Below, in pieces: positions 1-6,920 of a DNA stretch of 7,510 nt. Each line of letters opens with the position of its first letter. Position 1 is the stretch's first letter. The stretch is from Pseudomonadota bacterium (lineage in GTDB: Bacteria; Myxococcota; Bradymonadia; UBA4248): contig JAGACY010000263.1 in NCBI GenBank assembly GCA_017613855.1, forward strand, positions 1-7,510, given 5' to 3'. Both the position numbers and the translations under genes were made by a program. The notes beneath the pieces were generated by a model. That model searched no databases. It was not told where the DNA came from and saw only the letters and a list, made by a program, of their open reading frames with translations.

Positions 1-1
1 C

Positions 2-799
2 GTTTTGCCATTGGGAACTAAAAAGGATAATACCAAACTGTATATTGCTCTTGCCTTTGCATCGGCCATCATCATTGCACTCATCATCGCTTTTGCAATG
101 ATTCTGAGCAGCGATAAGGAAGAACCCGTTGCACGTCAGTCCGCAAAACTCAATGAAGCCGTAGATCAGAATCTTGGCATAGAGGCTGATGTCGTTGCCG
201 CCAACGAGAAGGAAAAGAAAGAAGCTGAAGAAAAGAAAGCGGCTGAAGAAAAGGCAAAGAAAGAAGCTGAAGATGCTGAGGCCAAGAAAGCGGAAGAGGA
301 AAAGAAGGCTGCTGAAGAAAAGAAAGCGGAAGAAGAAAAGAAGGCTGCCGAAGAACCCGAGCCCAAGGCTGACACAAAGAAACCTGAAGCGAAGAAAGAC
401 ACCAAAAAGAAGGCTGATAAAAAATCTGCAGATACGCCAAAAGCTGAGGAAAAACCTGCTGAAGCCAAGAAGACGGAGACAAAGAAGCCTGAAGCCAAGG
501 CCGAAGCACCCGCGCCTGCAGCTGCGTCCAATTCTATCGGCAAATCTGATATTCAGGCCGCATTCCGTTCGGCCGGTGCCCAGATCCGTACTTGTGCAAG
601 AAGTTCAACGGTCAAGGGCAGCATGAAAGTGTCCTTTACCATTAAGGGGGATGGACGTGTGGCCGGTGCCAAATGTGTATCTCCAGAATTCGCCTCATCG
701 CCTGCCGCAACTTGTGTCATTAAGGTTATCAGTGGCATGAAGTTCAAAGCGACGGGAACTGATACACCGGTGAACAATTATCCTGTTCAAATCCAATAA
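2..799 (+). CDS. TolA-like single-pass envelope protein with AgmX/PglI-like C-terminal domain (5' end uncertain)
   Basis: The frame is open to the left edge. A TTG at 5 could be the start (264 aa) but its ribosome binding site would lie outside the window, so the 5' end is undetermined. Counting that TTG as residue 1, a lysine-containing N-terminus is followed by one hydrophobic segment (about 12-34), then a very charged Lys/Glu/Ala region (about 67-172) that includes a 12-residue unit repeated twice, and a globular domain (about 176-264) with Cys197, Cys224 and Cys237. This order (membrane anchor, long helical K/A/E rod, small periplasmic domain) is that of TolA. The last domain, with its 'IRTCA', 'KVSFTIKGDGRV' and 'YPVQIQ' stretches, resembles the TonB-like AgmX/PglI C-terminal domain of myxobacteria, recalled from memory and not searched. 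A role in spanning the periplasm or in trans-envelope force transfer is inference. A strong terminator follows directly. Confidence 0.7.
   Translation, partial: VLPLGTKKDNTKLYIALAFASAIIIALIIAFAMILSSDKEEPVARQSAKLNEAVDQNLGIEADVVAANEKEKKEAEEKKAAEEKAKKEAEDAEAKKAEEEKKAAEEKKAEEEKKAAEEPEPKADTKKPEAKKDTKKKADKKSADTPKAEEKPAEAKKTETKKPEAKAEAPAPAAASNSIGKSDIQAAFRSAGAQIRTCARSSTVKGSMKVSFTIKGDGRVAGAKCVSPEFASSPAATCVIKVISGMKFKATGTDTPVNNYPVQIQ
284..355 (+). repeat. Two 36-bp tandem repeats in the charged rod
   Basis: Bases 284-319 and 320-355 are near-identical 36-bp units, each encoding KKAEEEKKAAEE, inside the TolA-like gene. They differ only at wobble positions (gag/gaa and gct/gcc). The surrounding stretch, about 208-470, is strongly purine-rich on the coding strand. 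The repeat length is a multiple of 3, so copy-number change would alter rod length without a frameshift. Confidence 0.8.
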
Positions 800-820
800 T
801 CATTCTGGATTCCATGGTTT

Positions 821-852
821 AAGCGCATTCCTTCGGGAGTGCGCTTTTTTTT
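821..852 (+). terminator. Intrinsic terminator after the TolA-like gene
   Basis: The stem is 822-831 (agcgcattcc) against 836-845 (ggagtgcgct), with one G-U pair and a TTCG tetraloop at 832-835. Eight T's follow at 845-852. An extra A821-T846 pair can extend the stem. It begins 22 bases after the stop codon. This is a textbook rho-independent terminator and marks the end of the first transcription unit. Confidence 0.9.
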
Positions 853-856
853 GTTT

Positions 857-892
857 GCGCGGCTTTTTGCCATGAAGGCAAATGCGCCGCGC
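857..892 (+). repeat. Interrupted inverted repeat (hairpin), intergenic
   Basis: The outer stem is gcgcggc (857-863) with gccgcgc (886-892). The inner stem is tttgcc (866-871) with ggcaaa (877-882), around the loop at 872-876. Small internal loops separate the two stems. It starts five bases after the terminator T-run and no T-run follows it, so it is not itself a terminator. It ends two bases before a second hairpin of a different sequence. The function is unknown; it could be a REP-type repeat or a transcript-processing structure. Confidence 0.6.
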
Positions 893-894
893 CT

Positions 895-930
895 GGCGTT
901 TGCTATTGCCTTACGGCAATACGCAACGCC
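895..930 (+). repeat. REP-like bulged hairpin, copy 1
   Basis: About 15 base pairs form: GGCG 895-898 with CGCC 927-930, T900-A926, TGC 901-903 with GCA 923-925, and TATTGCC 904-910 with GGCAATA 915-921. The loop is TTAC 911-914. C922 and T899 are bulged out. The core and the bulged C recur at 6921-6954 and, in altered form, at 6955-7008, with compensatory changes in the stem. This suggests a small dispersed palindromic element conserved at the structure level. Confidence 0.65.
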
Positions 931-1189
931 GTTTGGAAATGAAAAAAATCCCACTCGAAGGTACGCACTGCGTGTCTGTTTAACGGCGCGCTTATCCATT
1001 GCAATTGGCTGAGAATGTACCGTTCCTGTGAGGCATTCCGGATTCTGTTGGCGACGAGACAGCGTTGATCATTCCAACGGATTCGCTTTACTAATTTCTA
1101 ACAATTCTTGGGAGTTTGCGCTATTATCGTATTGGTGGTACATCCCATACTGGATGTTTATGGATAAAACGCCCCGATGAGATGTCTAT
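931..1189. other. Noncoding leader region before the kinase gene
   Basis: I see no convincing gene here. The short frame starting at 1116 is out of frame with the kinase, overlaps its beginning and has no family features. Small symmetrical sites are present: acgca 963-967 facing tgcgt 969-973, attgcaat at 998-1005, and a 7-bp inverted pair cgccgtt 927-933 / aacggcg 982-988. A GG-N10-GC spacing at 1050-1063 vaguely recalls a sigma-54 promoter but its -12 half is poor. The region must hold the promoter for the kinase gene, because a terminator lies upstream. Confidence 0.5.
1122..1127 (+). promoter_or_regulatory. Possible -10 element for the kinase gene
   Basis: TATTAT at 1122-1127 matches five of six bases of the sigma-70 -10 consensus and lies 62 bases before the kinase start. 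There is no good -35 hexamer at the usual distance; the upstream stretch 1095-1106 is A/T-rich. This is a weak candidate only. Confidence 0.25.
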
Positions 1190-3601
1190 ATGGATTTTAA
1201 CGAACAAGATGCCAGCATTTACCCCAATGGGACGATCATTGCACAGCGCTATGAAATTACATCATTTCTGGCGCAGGGTGGAATGGCACAGGTCTATGTT
1301 GCCAAACAGCAGCAAATAGACAGACCTGTCGCGCTAAAAGTTCTTTCGCCAGCTTTTTCGATGAATTCTGGCGTGGTAATGCGGTTTTTTCGTGAAGCTC
1401 ATGTCGTCGGTCAGCTTCAGCATCCCAATACCATCCATATCTTTGATATGGGGGAGACGCCCGATAATCGCCTTTTTATTGCCATGGAATTGCTTGATGG
1501 CGAAGAGTTGAGTGAACGAATCAAACGCGGGCCTCTTTCTGTGGCAGAGATATTTCCGATTGTCAGACAGGTTGCCGGTAGCTTGTCAGAAGCGCATCAG
1601 AAGGGCATTGTTCATCGGGATCTTAAACCTGATAATATCTTTTTAACAAAACTCAATGTCGTTAAAGTCCTTGATTTTGGTATTGCCAAATTAAATGGCG
1701 ATGATGAACTCGATAAACACGAAAAGAAACTAACCAAAGCCGGTACGGCTCCGGGAACTCCGGAATATATGAGTCCTGAACAGGCTCGCGGGAAAGACCT
1801 GGATGCCCGCAGTGACCTATATTCTCTTGGTATCGTGATGTATGAGATGTTGTGTGGTCATCCTCCTTTTGAGGAATCCACCTATCTCGGGACGGTACTT
1901 TTGCAGGTTCAGGCTGCCCCGCCGCCATTGCCCGAGACAATTCCGGCACTTTTGAGCAATTACATTATTAATCGTTTATTGGCCAAAGATCCGAATGGTC
2001 GTCCCGCGAATGCCGAAGTTTTTATTCAGGAATTGGATGATCTGGCCGTTAAACTTAAACTGGTCAAAAGTGAAAAAGAAGAGGAAGAACAGCTTTCAAG
2101 AGCCAAAGCTGAAATTGAAATGCTCAAAAGTCAGTTGGCTCAGACAAAACTTGAGCTTTTGCGTTCAGGTGAGTGTAATGTACTGAGTGAAAGTATCATT
2201 GCGGCGGGTACCCCCTCACTTGATTTTCCCAGACTGGATGCTCCCTCTTTAAAGGTCGACACGCCTTCGAATTCCTATCCTGCCACGCCGGGTGTGCCCA
2301 ATATGCCAAAAATTCCGGCGACTGCAGGAAACATGCAGCCGGGAATGGTTGCGAATTCTCCTCAGATTGCGGGTAACAGGAGAGCGCCGCAAATGCGTTC
2401 GGGGGTGATGCCTGCCATGCCTCAGGCTGGTCCTGCTGCATCTCAGCAGTCGATGCGCTCAGGGGTGATGCCTGCTATGCCTCAGGCTGGTCCTGCTGCA
2501 TTACAACAACAAATGCGCTCCGGAGGGATGCCCTCCATGCCACAGGCAGGACCTGCGTCATTACAGCAGCAAATGCGTTCGGGGGTGATGCCCTCCATGC
2601 CACAGGCTGGTCCTGCTGCATTGCAGCAGCAAATGCTATCCGGGATGACGTCACCTATGCAGCAGAATATGATGCCCGGAATGTCACAGGTTCAGCAGAA
2701 TGGCATGATCCCCGGGGCGTCGCAGATGCATTCTGGTGTCATGCCTGTCATGCCCCAGCAGATGCAATCGGGTGCCATGCCCCAGCAGATGCCATCGGGT
2801 GCCATGCCCCAGCAGATGCCATCGGGCGCCATGCCCCAGCAGATGCAATCGGGCACCATGCCTGCCATGTCACAAGGTATGGGACCGGCTTATAATTCAT
2901 CTCGCACAGCCGGTATGCCGCAGCGCAATATGCCTGGAATGCCCGCTCAGGGCGGGCGGATGCAGTATGGAATGGGGTATCATCAGCCTGAAGAGCAGGT
3001 GGCTTCTCCTTCTTCCGGCAACCGTATGCCCAAACCACCGCAAGGTCGGTCTTATTCGAATATACGGCCGGTTGAAAGTGAGGATGAAGAACCCGTTGTT
3101 CCTCCTATGCCGAGACATAAGGTCAGATCATGGCAGGAACAGCATTTACAGATGCCGTCATCCGGAGATTACAGGGATGGTTCGGGGATGCGATACAGGC
3201 CTGACGAAGTCGCGAATCTTGATTTGGACGAGGATAGCGCGAACAGTCGGCCAAAAGATACATTTTCAGGTCTTCCTGCAAAAAAACGCAGTGCATCTAC
3301 CAATCGTGAAATGACATTTATGATGTTTGCACAACCGCTTTGCAGCAAAATGGGACCTGAAAAATCGACCGAAGCACTTGAACTGGCCAGAAGTGTTTGG
3401 AATGCCTGTATTATGGGCAGGGATGCCATTCGGGTTTTGTATGATTCTGCCAATGGACGCGTCAATCTGACAAAGCTTATTCAGCTGATGGCTTCCCGGA
3501 AAGAAACACATTTCCCGAATGAAACTTGGTTGATTGAGGATATGAAGGTTCGTTTGGATTCGAACGGCCGGCTGGAGATGAATCTATTGACGACGGTATA
3601 A
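1190..3601 (+). CDS. Hanks-type Ser/Thr protein kinase with long Met/Gln/Pro-rich tail
   Basis: This 803-aa protein phosphorylates Ser/Thr residues of as yet unknown partners. The kinase domain is about residues 21-282: P-loop 27-36 (LAQGGMAQVY), Lys50 in VALKV, helix-C Glu69, HRDLKPDN at 142-149, DFG 162-164, and GTPEYMSPE 189-197 with candidate activation-loop Thr186 and Thr190. All catalytic residues are present. The first and third P-loop glycines are alanine; alanine at the third is common in PrkC-like kinases, at the first it is unusual. A short coiled coil follows (about 288-327), then a disordered Met/Gln/Pro/Gly-rich region (about 340-700) with tandem repeats, then an unrecognised 100-residue C-terminal domain. 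No membrane segment is seen, so it is probably cytoplasmic, unlike PASTA kinases. ATG 1190 is the only ATG after the in-frame stop at 1178-1180; the ribosome site (TGAG 1178-1181) is weak. A second ATG at 1182 is out of frame. Confidence 0.95.
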   Translation: MDFNEQDASIYPNGTIIAQRYEITSFLAQGGMAQVYVAKQQQIDRPVALKVLSPAFSMNSGVVMRFFREAHVVGQLQHPNTIHIFDMGETPDNRLFIAMELLDGEELSERIKRGPLSVAEIFPIVRQVAGSLSEAHQKGIVHRDLKPDNIFLTKLNVVKVLDFGIAKLNGDDELDKHEKKLTKAGTAPGTPEYMSPEQARGKDLDARSDLYSLGIVMYEMLCGHPPFEESTYLGTVLLQVQAAPPPLPETIPALLSNYIINRLLAKDPNGRPANAEVFIQELDDLAVKLKLVKSEKEEEEQLSRAKAEIEMLKSQLAQTKLELLRSGECNVLSESIIAAGTPSLDFPRLDAPSLKVDTPSNSYPATPGVPNMPKIPATAGNMQPGMVANSPQIAGNRRAPQMRSGVMPAMPQAGPAASQQSMRSGVMPAMPQAGPAALQQQMRSGGMPSMPQAGPASLQQQMRSGVMPSMPQAGPAALQQQMLSGMTSPMQQNMMPGMSQVQQNGMIPGASQMHSGVMPVMPQQMQSGAMPQQMPSGAMPQQMPSGAMPQQMQSGTMPAMSQGMGPAYNSSRTAGMPQRNMPGMPAQGGRMQYGMGYHQPEEQVASPSSGNRMPKPPQGRSYSNIRPVESEDEEPVVPPMPRHKVRSWQEQHLQMPSSGDYRDGSGMRYRPDEVANLDLDEDSANSRPKDTFSGLPAKKRSASTNREMTFMMFAQPLCSKMGPEKSTEALELARSVWNACIMGRDAIRVLYDSANGRVNLTKLIQLMASRKETHFPNETWLIEDMKVRLDSNGRLEMNLLTTV
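2393..2632 (+). repeat. Four 60-bp tandem repeats in the kinase tail
   Basis: Four consecutive 60-bp units (2393-2452, 2453-2512, 2513-2572, 2573-2632) encode 20-residue units of the type MRSGVMPAMPQAGPA followed by five Ser/Gln/Leu-rich residues (protein residues 402-481). A decayed partial unit follows. The copies differ mainly at third positions and at Ala/Ser, so the array is old enough to have drifted. The period keeps the reading frame. Confidence 0.8.
2750..2857 (+). repeat. Four 27-bp tandem repeats in the kinase tail
   Basis: Units at 2750-2776, 2777-2803, 2804-2830 and 2831-2857 each encode nine residues of the type MPQQMPSGA (protein residues 521-556). The units are nearly identical in DNA (differences such as caa/cca and ggt/ggc), which points to recent duplication. 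They are shorter than and distinct from the upstream 60-bp array. Confidence 0.8.
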
Positions 3602-3632
3602 ATTACCAAAACCCACAATGCATGCGTAAACC

Positions 3633-3661
3633 TTCACATGTAGGTTAAAAAATGTTATGTA
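3633..3661 (+). promoter_or_regulatory. Weak candidate promoter before the coiled-coil gene
   Basis: TTCACA (3633-3638) differs by one base from the -35 consensus, and TATGTA (3656-3661) stands 17 bases further on, but it matches the -10 consensus at only three positions. A 5-bp inverted repeat (aacct 3629-3633 / aggtt 3642-3646) overlaps the site. Read-through from the kinase gene is equally plausible, because no terminator is visible in this 112-base gap. Confidence 0.25.
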
Positions 3662-3701
3662 AAAAGTAGAGGTGTGTGCCAATGCAGACCTTTTTGTGTG
3701 C

Positions 3702-3707
3702 AGGAGA
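3702..3707 (+). promoter_or_regulatory. Ribosome binding site that fixes the start at 3714
   Basis: AGGAGA stands six bases before ATG 3714. The same frame could also be started at GTG 3672, 14 codons earlier, but that codon has no comparable purine site at a suitable distance, so ATG 3714 is preferred. Confidence 0.8.
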
Positions 3708-3713
3708 TATACA

Positions 3714-4586
3714 ATGGCAAATAACCTGAGTGAATTGGATAAATTGACAAAAGTTTCGGCAAGCGGAAGTGTGGCCAAAGTCCGACGTGATAAGAAAAAA
3801 GGCAATTCAGAGAATGCCAGAAATCTTCTCGGAAGCATTTTGGATGATTCTGCAGCTGCTGCCGAAGAAGAACGCAAACGTCTGGAAGAAAACCGCAGGC
3901 ATGCCGAAGAAGAGGCACGTTTAGCCAAAGAACGCGAAGAAGAAATGGCTCGTCTTGAAGCTGAGCGTGCCATTATTGCTGAGCAGCAGGCTCAGGAAGA
4001 TATCAAGATGCGTCAGGCAGAAATGCAGGCACAGCTTCAGCGTCAGAAAGATATTGAGGCCGGTTTGATTGACCTCGAAGAAGAAGCACGCCAAAAAAGA
4101 GCCGAAGAAGAACGCCAAAGAGCAGCTGCTGCTGAAAAACAGCGTAAAACAGAAGCAAAACTCCAGGCAATTGAACTGAAACGCAATCAGGAAGATGAAC
4201 TTGAAGCGTTAAAGCGCGAGCAGATGGCGAAGAGTGCTGAGCCGAAAAAGAATATCATGCCATTCGTGATTGCTGCTGCTGCCGCTTTACTTTTGATCGT
4301 CGGTGCACTTGTTTTTGCGTTGACCAGAAAAGAACCCATCGATCCCTATGCGCTGTCTGAAGATTATGAGACGCGTGTCGTTTCGTTCCTCAAGGATGAT
4401 CCTTCTCAACATGCATTAACGATGTCAAAACATCAGATCGTTGCTCAGGCCGCGCCTGTAAAAGCCGCTCCCAAACGATCCGGCAAAAAGAAAGATGGTG
4501 GTGCAGCACCTGCAGCCGAAGCTCCCAAGCCAAAAGTTTCACTTACGGGTGGAAAAGGTGGCCTGTTCGGCAACAAAAAACTCTAA
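3714..4586 (+). CDS. Unrecognised coiled-coil protein with one membrane segment
   Basis: I do not recognise this 290-aa protein. Its start is chosen from the strong ribosome site at 3702-3707. Residues 1-46 are polar with a basic patch (KVRRDKKKG). Residues 47 to about 170 are a continuous Glu/Arg/Lys/Gln/Ala-rich heptad-like region, almost certainly a coiled coil. A single hydrophobic segment spans about 182-203 (MPFVIAAAAALLLIVGALVF), followed by an 85-residue Lys/Ala/Pro-rich tail with several Gly near the end. With the basic flank before the membrane segment, the coiled coil is probably cytoplasmic and the tail periplasmic; this orientation is inferred. It mirrors the TolA-like protein at the start of the window, which has its charged rod after the membrane segment. 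It lies between the kinase and amylase genes, 51 bases before the latter, so co-transcription is likely. A scaffold or kinase substrate is possible but unsupported by any motif. Confidence 0.8.
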   Translation: MANNLSELDKLTKVSASGSVAKVRRDKKKGNSENARNLLGSILDDSAAAAEEERKRLEENRRHAEEEARLAKEREEEMARLEAERAIIAEQQAQEDIKMRQAEMQAQLQRQKDIEAGLIDLEEEARQKRAEEERQRAAAAEKQRKTEAKLQAIELKRNQEDELEALKREQMAKSAEPKKNIMPFVIAAAAALLLIVGALVFALTRKEPIDPYALSEDYETRVVSFLKDDPSQHALTMSKHQIVAQAAPVKAAPKRSGKKKDGGAAPAAEAPKPKVSLTGGKGGLFGNKKL

Positions 4587-4637
4587 CAGCTTGCTTGTTC
4601 CCGGTTTCTCCCCTCTCAGTTTCATGAGGTTGTATCT

Positions 4638-6902
4638 ATGAAAAAAAGCATTCATCGCCTTGCGTTAAGTGCTGTTTTATGTGGTCTTGCTGCAGGTTCC
4701 TTTGGCTGTGTCGAAGCAGATAACCTGCCTACCAGGCCAAATGAAGACGGCATTGTACTGACATCTAACGTTAGGGATTGGCGCGATGAGGTCATCTATC
4801 AGGTCATCGTAGATCGCTTTAATAATGGTGATATTAATAACGATTACAATGTCGATACACGCTCAATGTCCCGCTATCACGGTGGTGACTGGCAAGGCCT
4901 CATAGATAAACTCGATTATTTACAATCACTCGGGGTTACGACACTCTGGATTTCTCCTCCCGTAAAAAACGTTGAGGAAGACGCCGGTTTTGCTTCCTAT
5001 CATGGATACTGGACGGTCGATTTTCTTAAACACAATCCCCATTTTGGCGACCTTGCAACGCTCAGACGCCTCTCCGATGAGCTTCATAAACGCAACATGA
5101 AACTCATTCTCGATATCGTGACCAATCACGTGGGGCAGGTCTTTTTCTATGATGTCAATATGAATGGCGAAGCCAATGAATGGCTTGCCGGACGCGGCGA
5201 TATCGATAAGGGCGCACAACGTCCGGAAGCCGGTGAACTTAGCCGTGTCACAGAATATGACCCTGATTTCGATGCGCATGGCATCGATGCCTATACCTCG
5301 ATGGGTCTTTCCGGTGAAGCACCCATTGTGTTCTTTGATATCCCAAGCATCAGCCGTACCGCACCGGGGCCGAAGAATATCGATCTCAACCGCAATGGCG
5401 TGATTGATAATGAAATCGAAGCCATGGGATTTTCCAATCCCGATTGGTACCATCGTCGGGGTCGTACTTACGACTATGATACCCAGTATGCCTATGATTA
5501 CGATAAGAGAAGCTATACCTTCTCGCCCATTTACTCGGCCGAAAGTTATAGTGCCGGTAAAGGAAATTGCCGCGCATTTTTGGATGCCAACCCTGCGCTT
5601 GATGCCTGTCGTGGTGCGATAGGACTTTGCGATGGTGAGGATGTTAGCAGCAGCTGCGTTGTCTGCACAACCCCATGGGAACCATGCACGAAAGCAAATG
5701 CATGCTGTCAACTCGGAAAACTCAATAAGCCATTTACTCACCAGCTCACCAAGTACGATGGTTCTGCAGGCGGATATCTCGACGGAGATGCCAGACAGTA
5801 TTGGCAAAATGACCAAACGCTTTTGGGCGATTTCCCCGGCGGACTTAAAGATGTGGCCACAGAACGCAAAGACGTTCGCGAAGCCATGGCTCAGGTGTTC
5901 TCCTACTGGATCGATGTCACCGACTGCGATGGCTTCCGTATCGATACGCTCAAACACGTCGAATACTCTTTCTGGGAGTCGTTCGCACCTGCAATTCGCA
6001 GCCATGCACTCAAACGCGGTAAAAAGAATTTCCTCATGTTTGGCGAGGCTTTCGACGGTAATGATGACCTGCTCGCTGCCTATACCTCCGATAGTGAACA
6101 AGGGCAGAATGGCGTCGATTCGGTCTTTTTGTTCTCGCAGAAATATGCCATCGATCAGGCTTTTAAATGCGGTCCGGGCAACTCATCCCCTAAATGCGGC
6201 GGTGAAAATGGCACGGCAGCACTTTATGCCTGGGAGCCCGATAAAGGAAGCAGGCACGACAAGTTCGGCAAAATTCCTCGCCAGAATGGCGTTGTCGATT
6301 CCTCAGGAAATGGCGTTGCGCCGCGCGATCTGCTCGTCAACTTCCTCGATAACCACGATGTTGGACGCTATCTCTACGATCGCGATGATATCAAGGGGGT
6401 CGATTCCCTTAAAAACGCACTCGCTTTCCTGATCCTGCAGCGCGGTATTCCTTGTATTTATTATGGTACCGAGCAGGGCTTTACCGGCGGTAATGATCCC
6501 GGTAACCGCGAAGATATGTGGGATACATCCAGCTCCATTTATACAAAACTGCCTGAACTCGGCTATAAACCTCAGCCGTATGATGAACGTAATCCTCTCT
6601 ATCAGCACATCAAGAAGGTGATAAAACTACGCAAGGATCATGATATTCTGCGTTATGGTGATGTGACCAATCTTAAATATACAAACGCTTCAGATGGCGA
6701 TTCCGGTATTTTTGCATTTAGTCGTTCTTATAATAATGCAAAAGCGGTCATCGTCGTCAATACGCACGAAACGCAAAGCAGAACCTTCAATCATGCTGAT
6801 GTCTCCGGGAAATCCGATCAGTTGGGAATGTCCGGTTCACCTTGCAGCGTCAGCGGTAGTTCCGTCACGGTTCCGCCGATGACGACTTGCGTACTGCTGT
6901 AG
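4638..6902 (+). CDS. Secreted GH13 alpha-amylase-family lipoprotein
   Basis: This 754-aa retaining glycoside hydrolase would act on alpha-1,4-glucans such as starch, glycogen or maltodextrin outside the cytoplasm. Residues 1-23 are a signal peptide, and Cys24 in SFGC is a probable lipidation site, though the lipobox is loose (Ser at -3). The (beta/alpha)8 barrel starts near Trp48 (WRDEVIYQVIVDRF), with YHGGDW 80-85, region I DIVTNH 159-164, region II GFRIDTLKH 432-440 (nucleophile Asp436), region III with acid/base Glu470 (FGEAF), and region IV DNHD 571-574 (Asp574 transition-state stabiliser). The roughly 265 residues between regions I and II are a large insertion holding two Asp-x-Asn-x-Asn-Gly loops (172-177, 249-254) and a cysteine-rich patch (311-357). 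A beta-type C-terminal domain closes the protein, with two further Cys. The start is supported by GAGG at 4626-4629. The opening motifs recall cyclodextrin glucanotransferase and maltogenic amylase relatives, but the exact subfamily and product are not determined. Confidence 0.95.
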   Translation: MKKSIHRLALSAVLCGLAAGSFGCVEADNLPTRPNEDGIVLTSNVRDWRDEVIYQVIVDRFNNGDINNDYNVDTRSMSRYHGGDWQGLIDKLDYLQSLGVTTLWISPPVKNVEEDAGFASYHGYWTVDFLKHNPHFGDLATLRRLSDELHKRNMKLILDIVTNHVGQVFFYDVNMNGEANEWLAGRGDIDKGAQRPEAGELSRVTEYDPDFDAHGIDAYTSMGLSGEAPIVFFDIPSISRTAPGPKNIDLNRNGVIDNEIEAMGFSNPDWYHRRGRTYDYDTQYAYDYDKRSYTFSPIYSAESYSAGKGNCRAFLDANPALDACRGAIGLCDGEDVSSSCVVCTTPWEPCTKANACCQLGKLNKPFTHQLTKYDGSAGGYLDGDARQYWQNDQTLLGDFPGGLKDVATERKDVREAMAQVFSYWIDVTDCDGFRIDTLKHVEYSFWESFAPAIRSHALKRGKKNFLMFGEAFDGNDDLLAAYTSDSEQGQNGVDSVFLFSQKYAIDQAFKCGPGNSSPKCGGENGTAALYAWEPDKGSRHDKFGKIPRQNGVVDSSGNGVAPRDLLVNFLDNHDVGRYLYDRDDIKGVDSLKNALAFLILQRGIPCIYYGTEQGFTGGNDPGNREDMWDTSSSIYTKLPELGYKPQPYDERNPLYQHIKKVIKLRKDHDILRYGDVTNLKYTNASDGDSGIFAFSRSYNNAKAVIVVNTHETQSRTFNHADVSGKSDQLGMSGSPCSVSGSSVTVPPMTTCVLL
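5568..5708 (+). other. Cysteine-rich insertion in the amylase
   Basis: Eight cysteines fall within 47 residues: 311, 324, 331, 340, 343, 350, 356 and 357. The stretch includes one CxxC and one CC pair. It lies in the long segment between catalytic regions I and II. In a secreted lipoprotein these would most likely form disulfides and make a small stable knob. I do not recognise it as a named carbohydrate-binding module. Confidence 0.6.
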
Positions 6903-6920
6903 GATTGATTTGTTGTGGGA

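Noticed and set aside
189..626. 145-codon + strand frame very rich in Lys/Arg, and minus-strand frames opposite it
   Set aside because: These are frame-shifted readings of the repetitive charged rod of the TolA-like gene; low complexity keeps all frames open.
787..999. 70-codon minus-strand frame in the first intergenic region
   Set aside because: It covers the terminator and both hairpins, has no recognisable features, and is best explained by the palindromic DNA.
1050..1063. Sigma-54-like GG-N10-GC spacing
   Set aside because: Only the dinucleotide spacing fits; the -12 half (around AGCG) is a poor match, and such spacing arises often by chance.
2736..3314. 192-codon + strand frame with repeated Cys/Pro/Ser/Arg units
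   Set aside because: The apparent repeats are the 27-bp tandem repeats of the kinase tail read in another frame; no ribosome site or sensible product.
4612..4629. Small inverted repeat CCTC/GAGG that could mask the amylase ribosome site
   Set aside because: Only four base pairs with a ten-base loop; too weak to claim as a regulatory hairpin.
4926..6101. 391-codon open frame on the minus strand
   Set aside because: It lies entirely opposite the amylase gene, whose GH13 motifs are unambiguous. Its translation shows no family motifs and looks like a codon-bias shadow.
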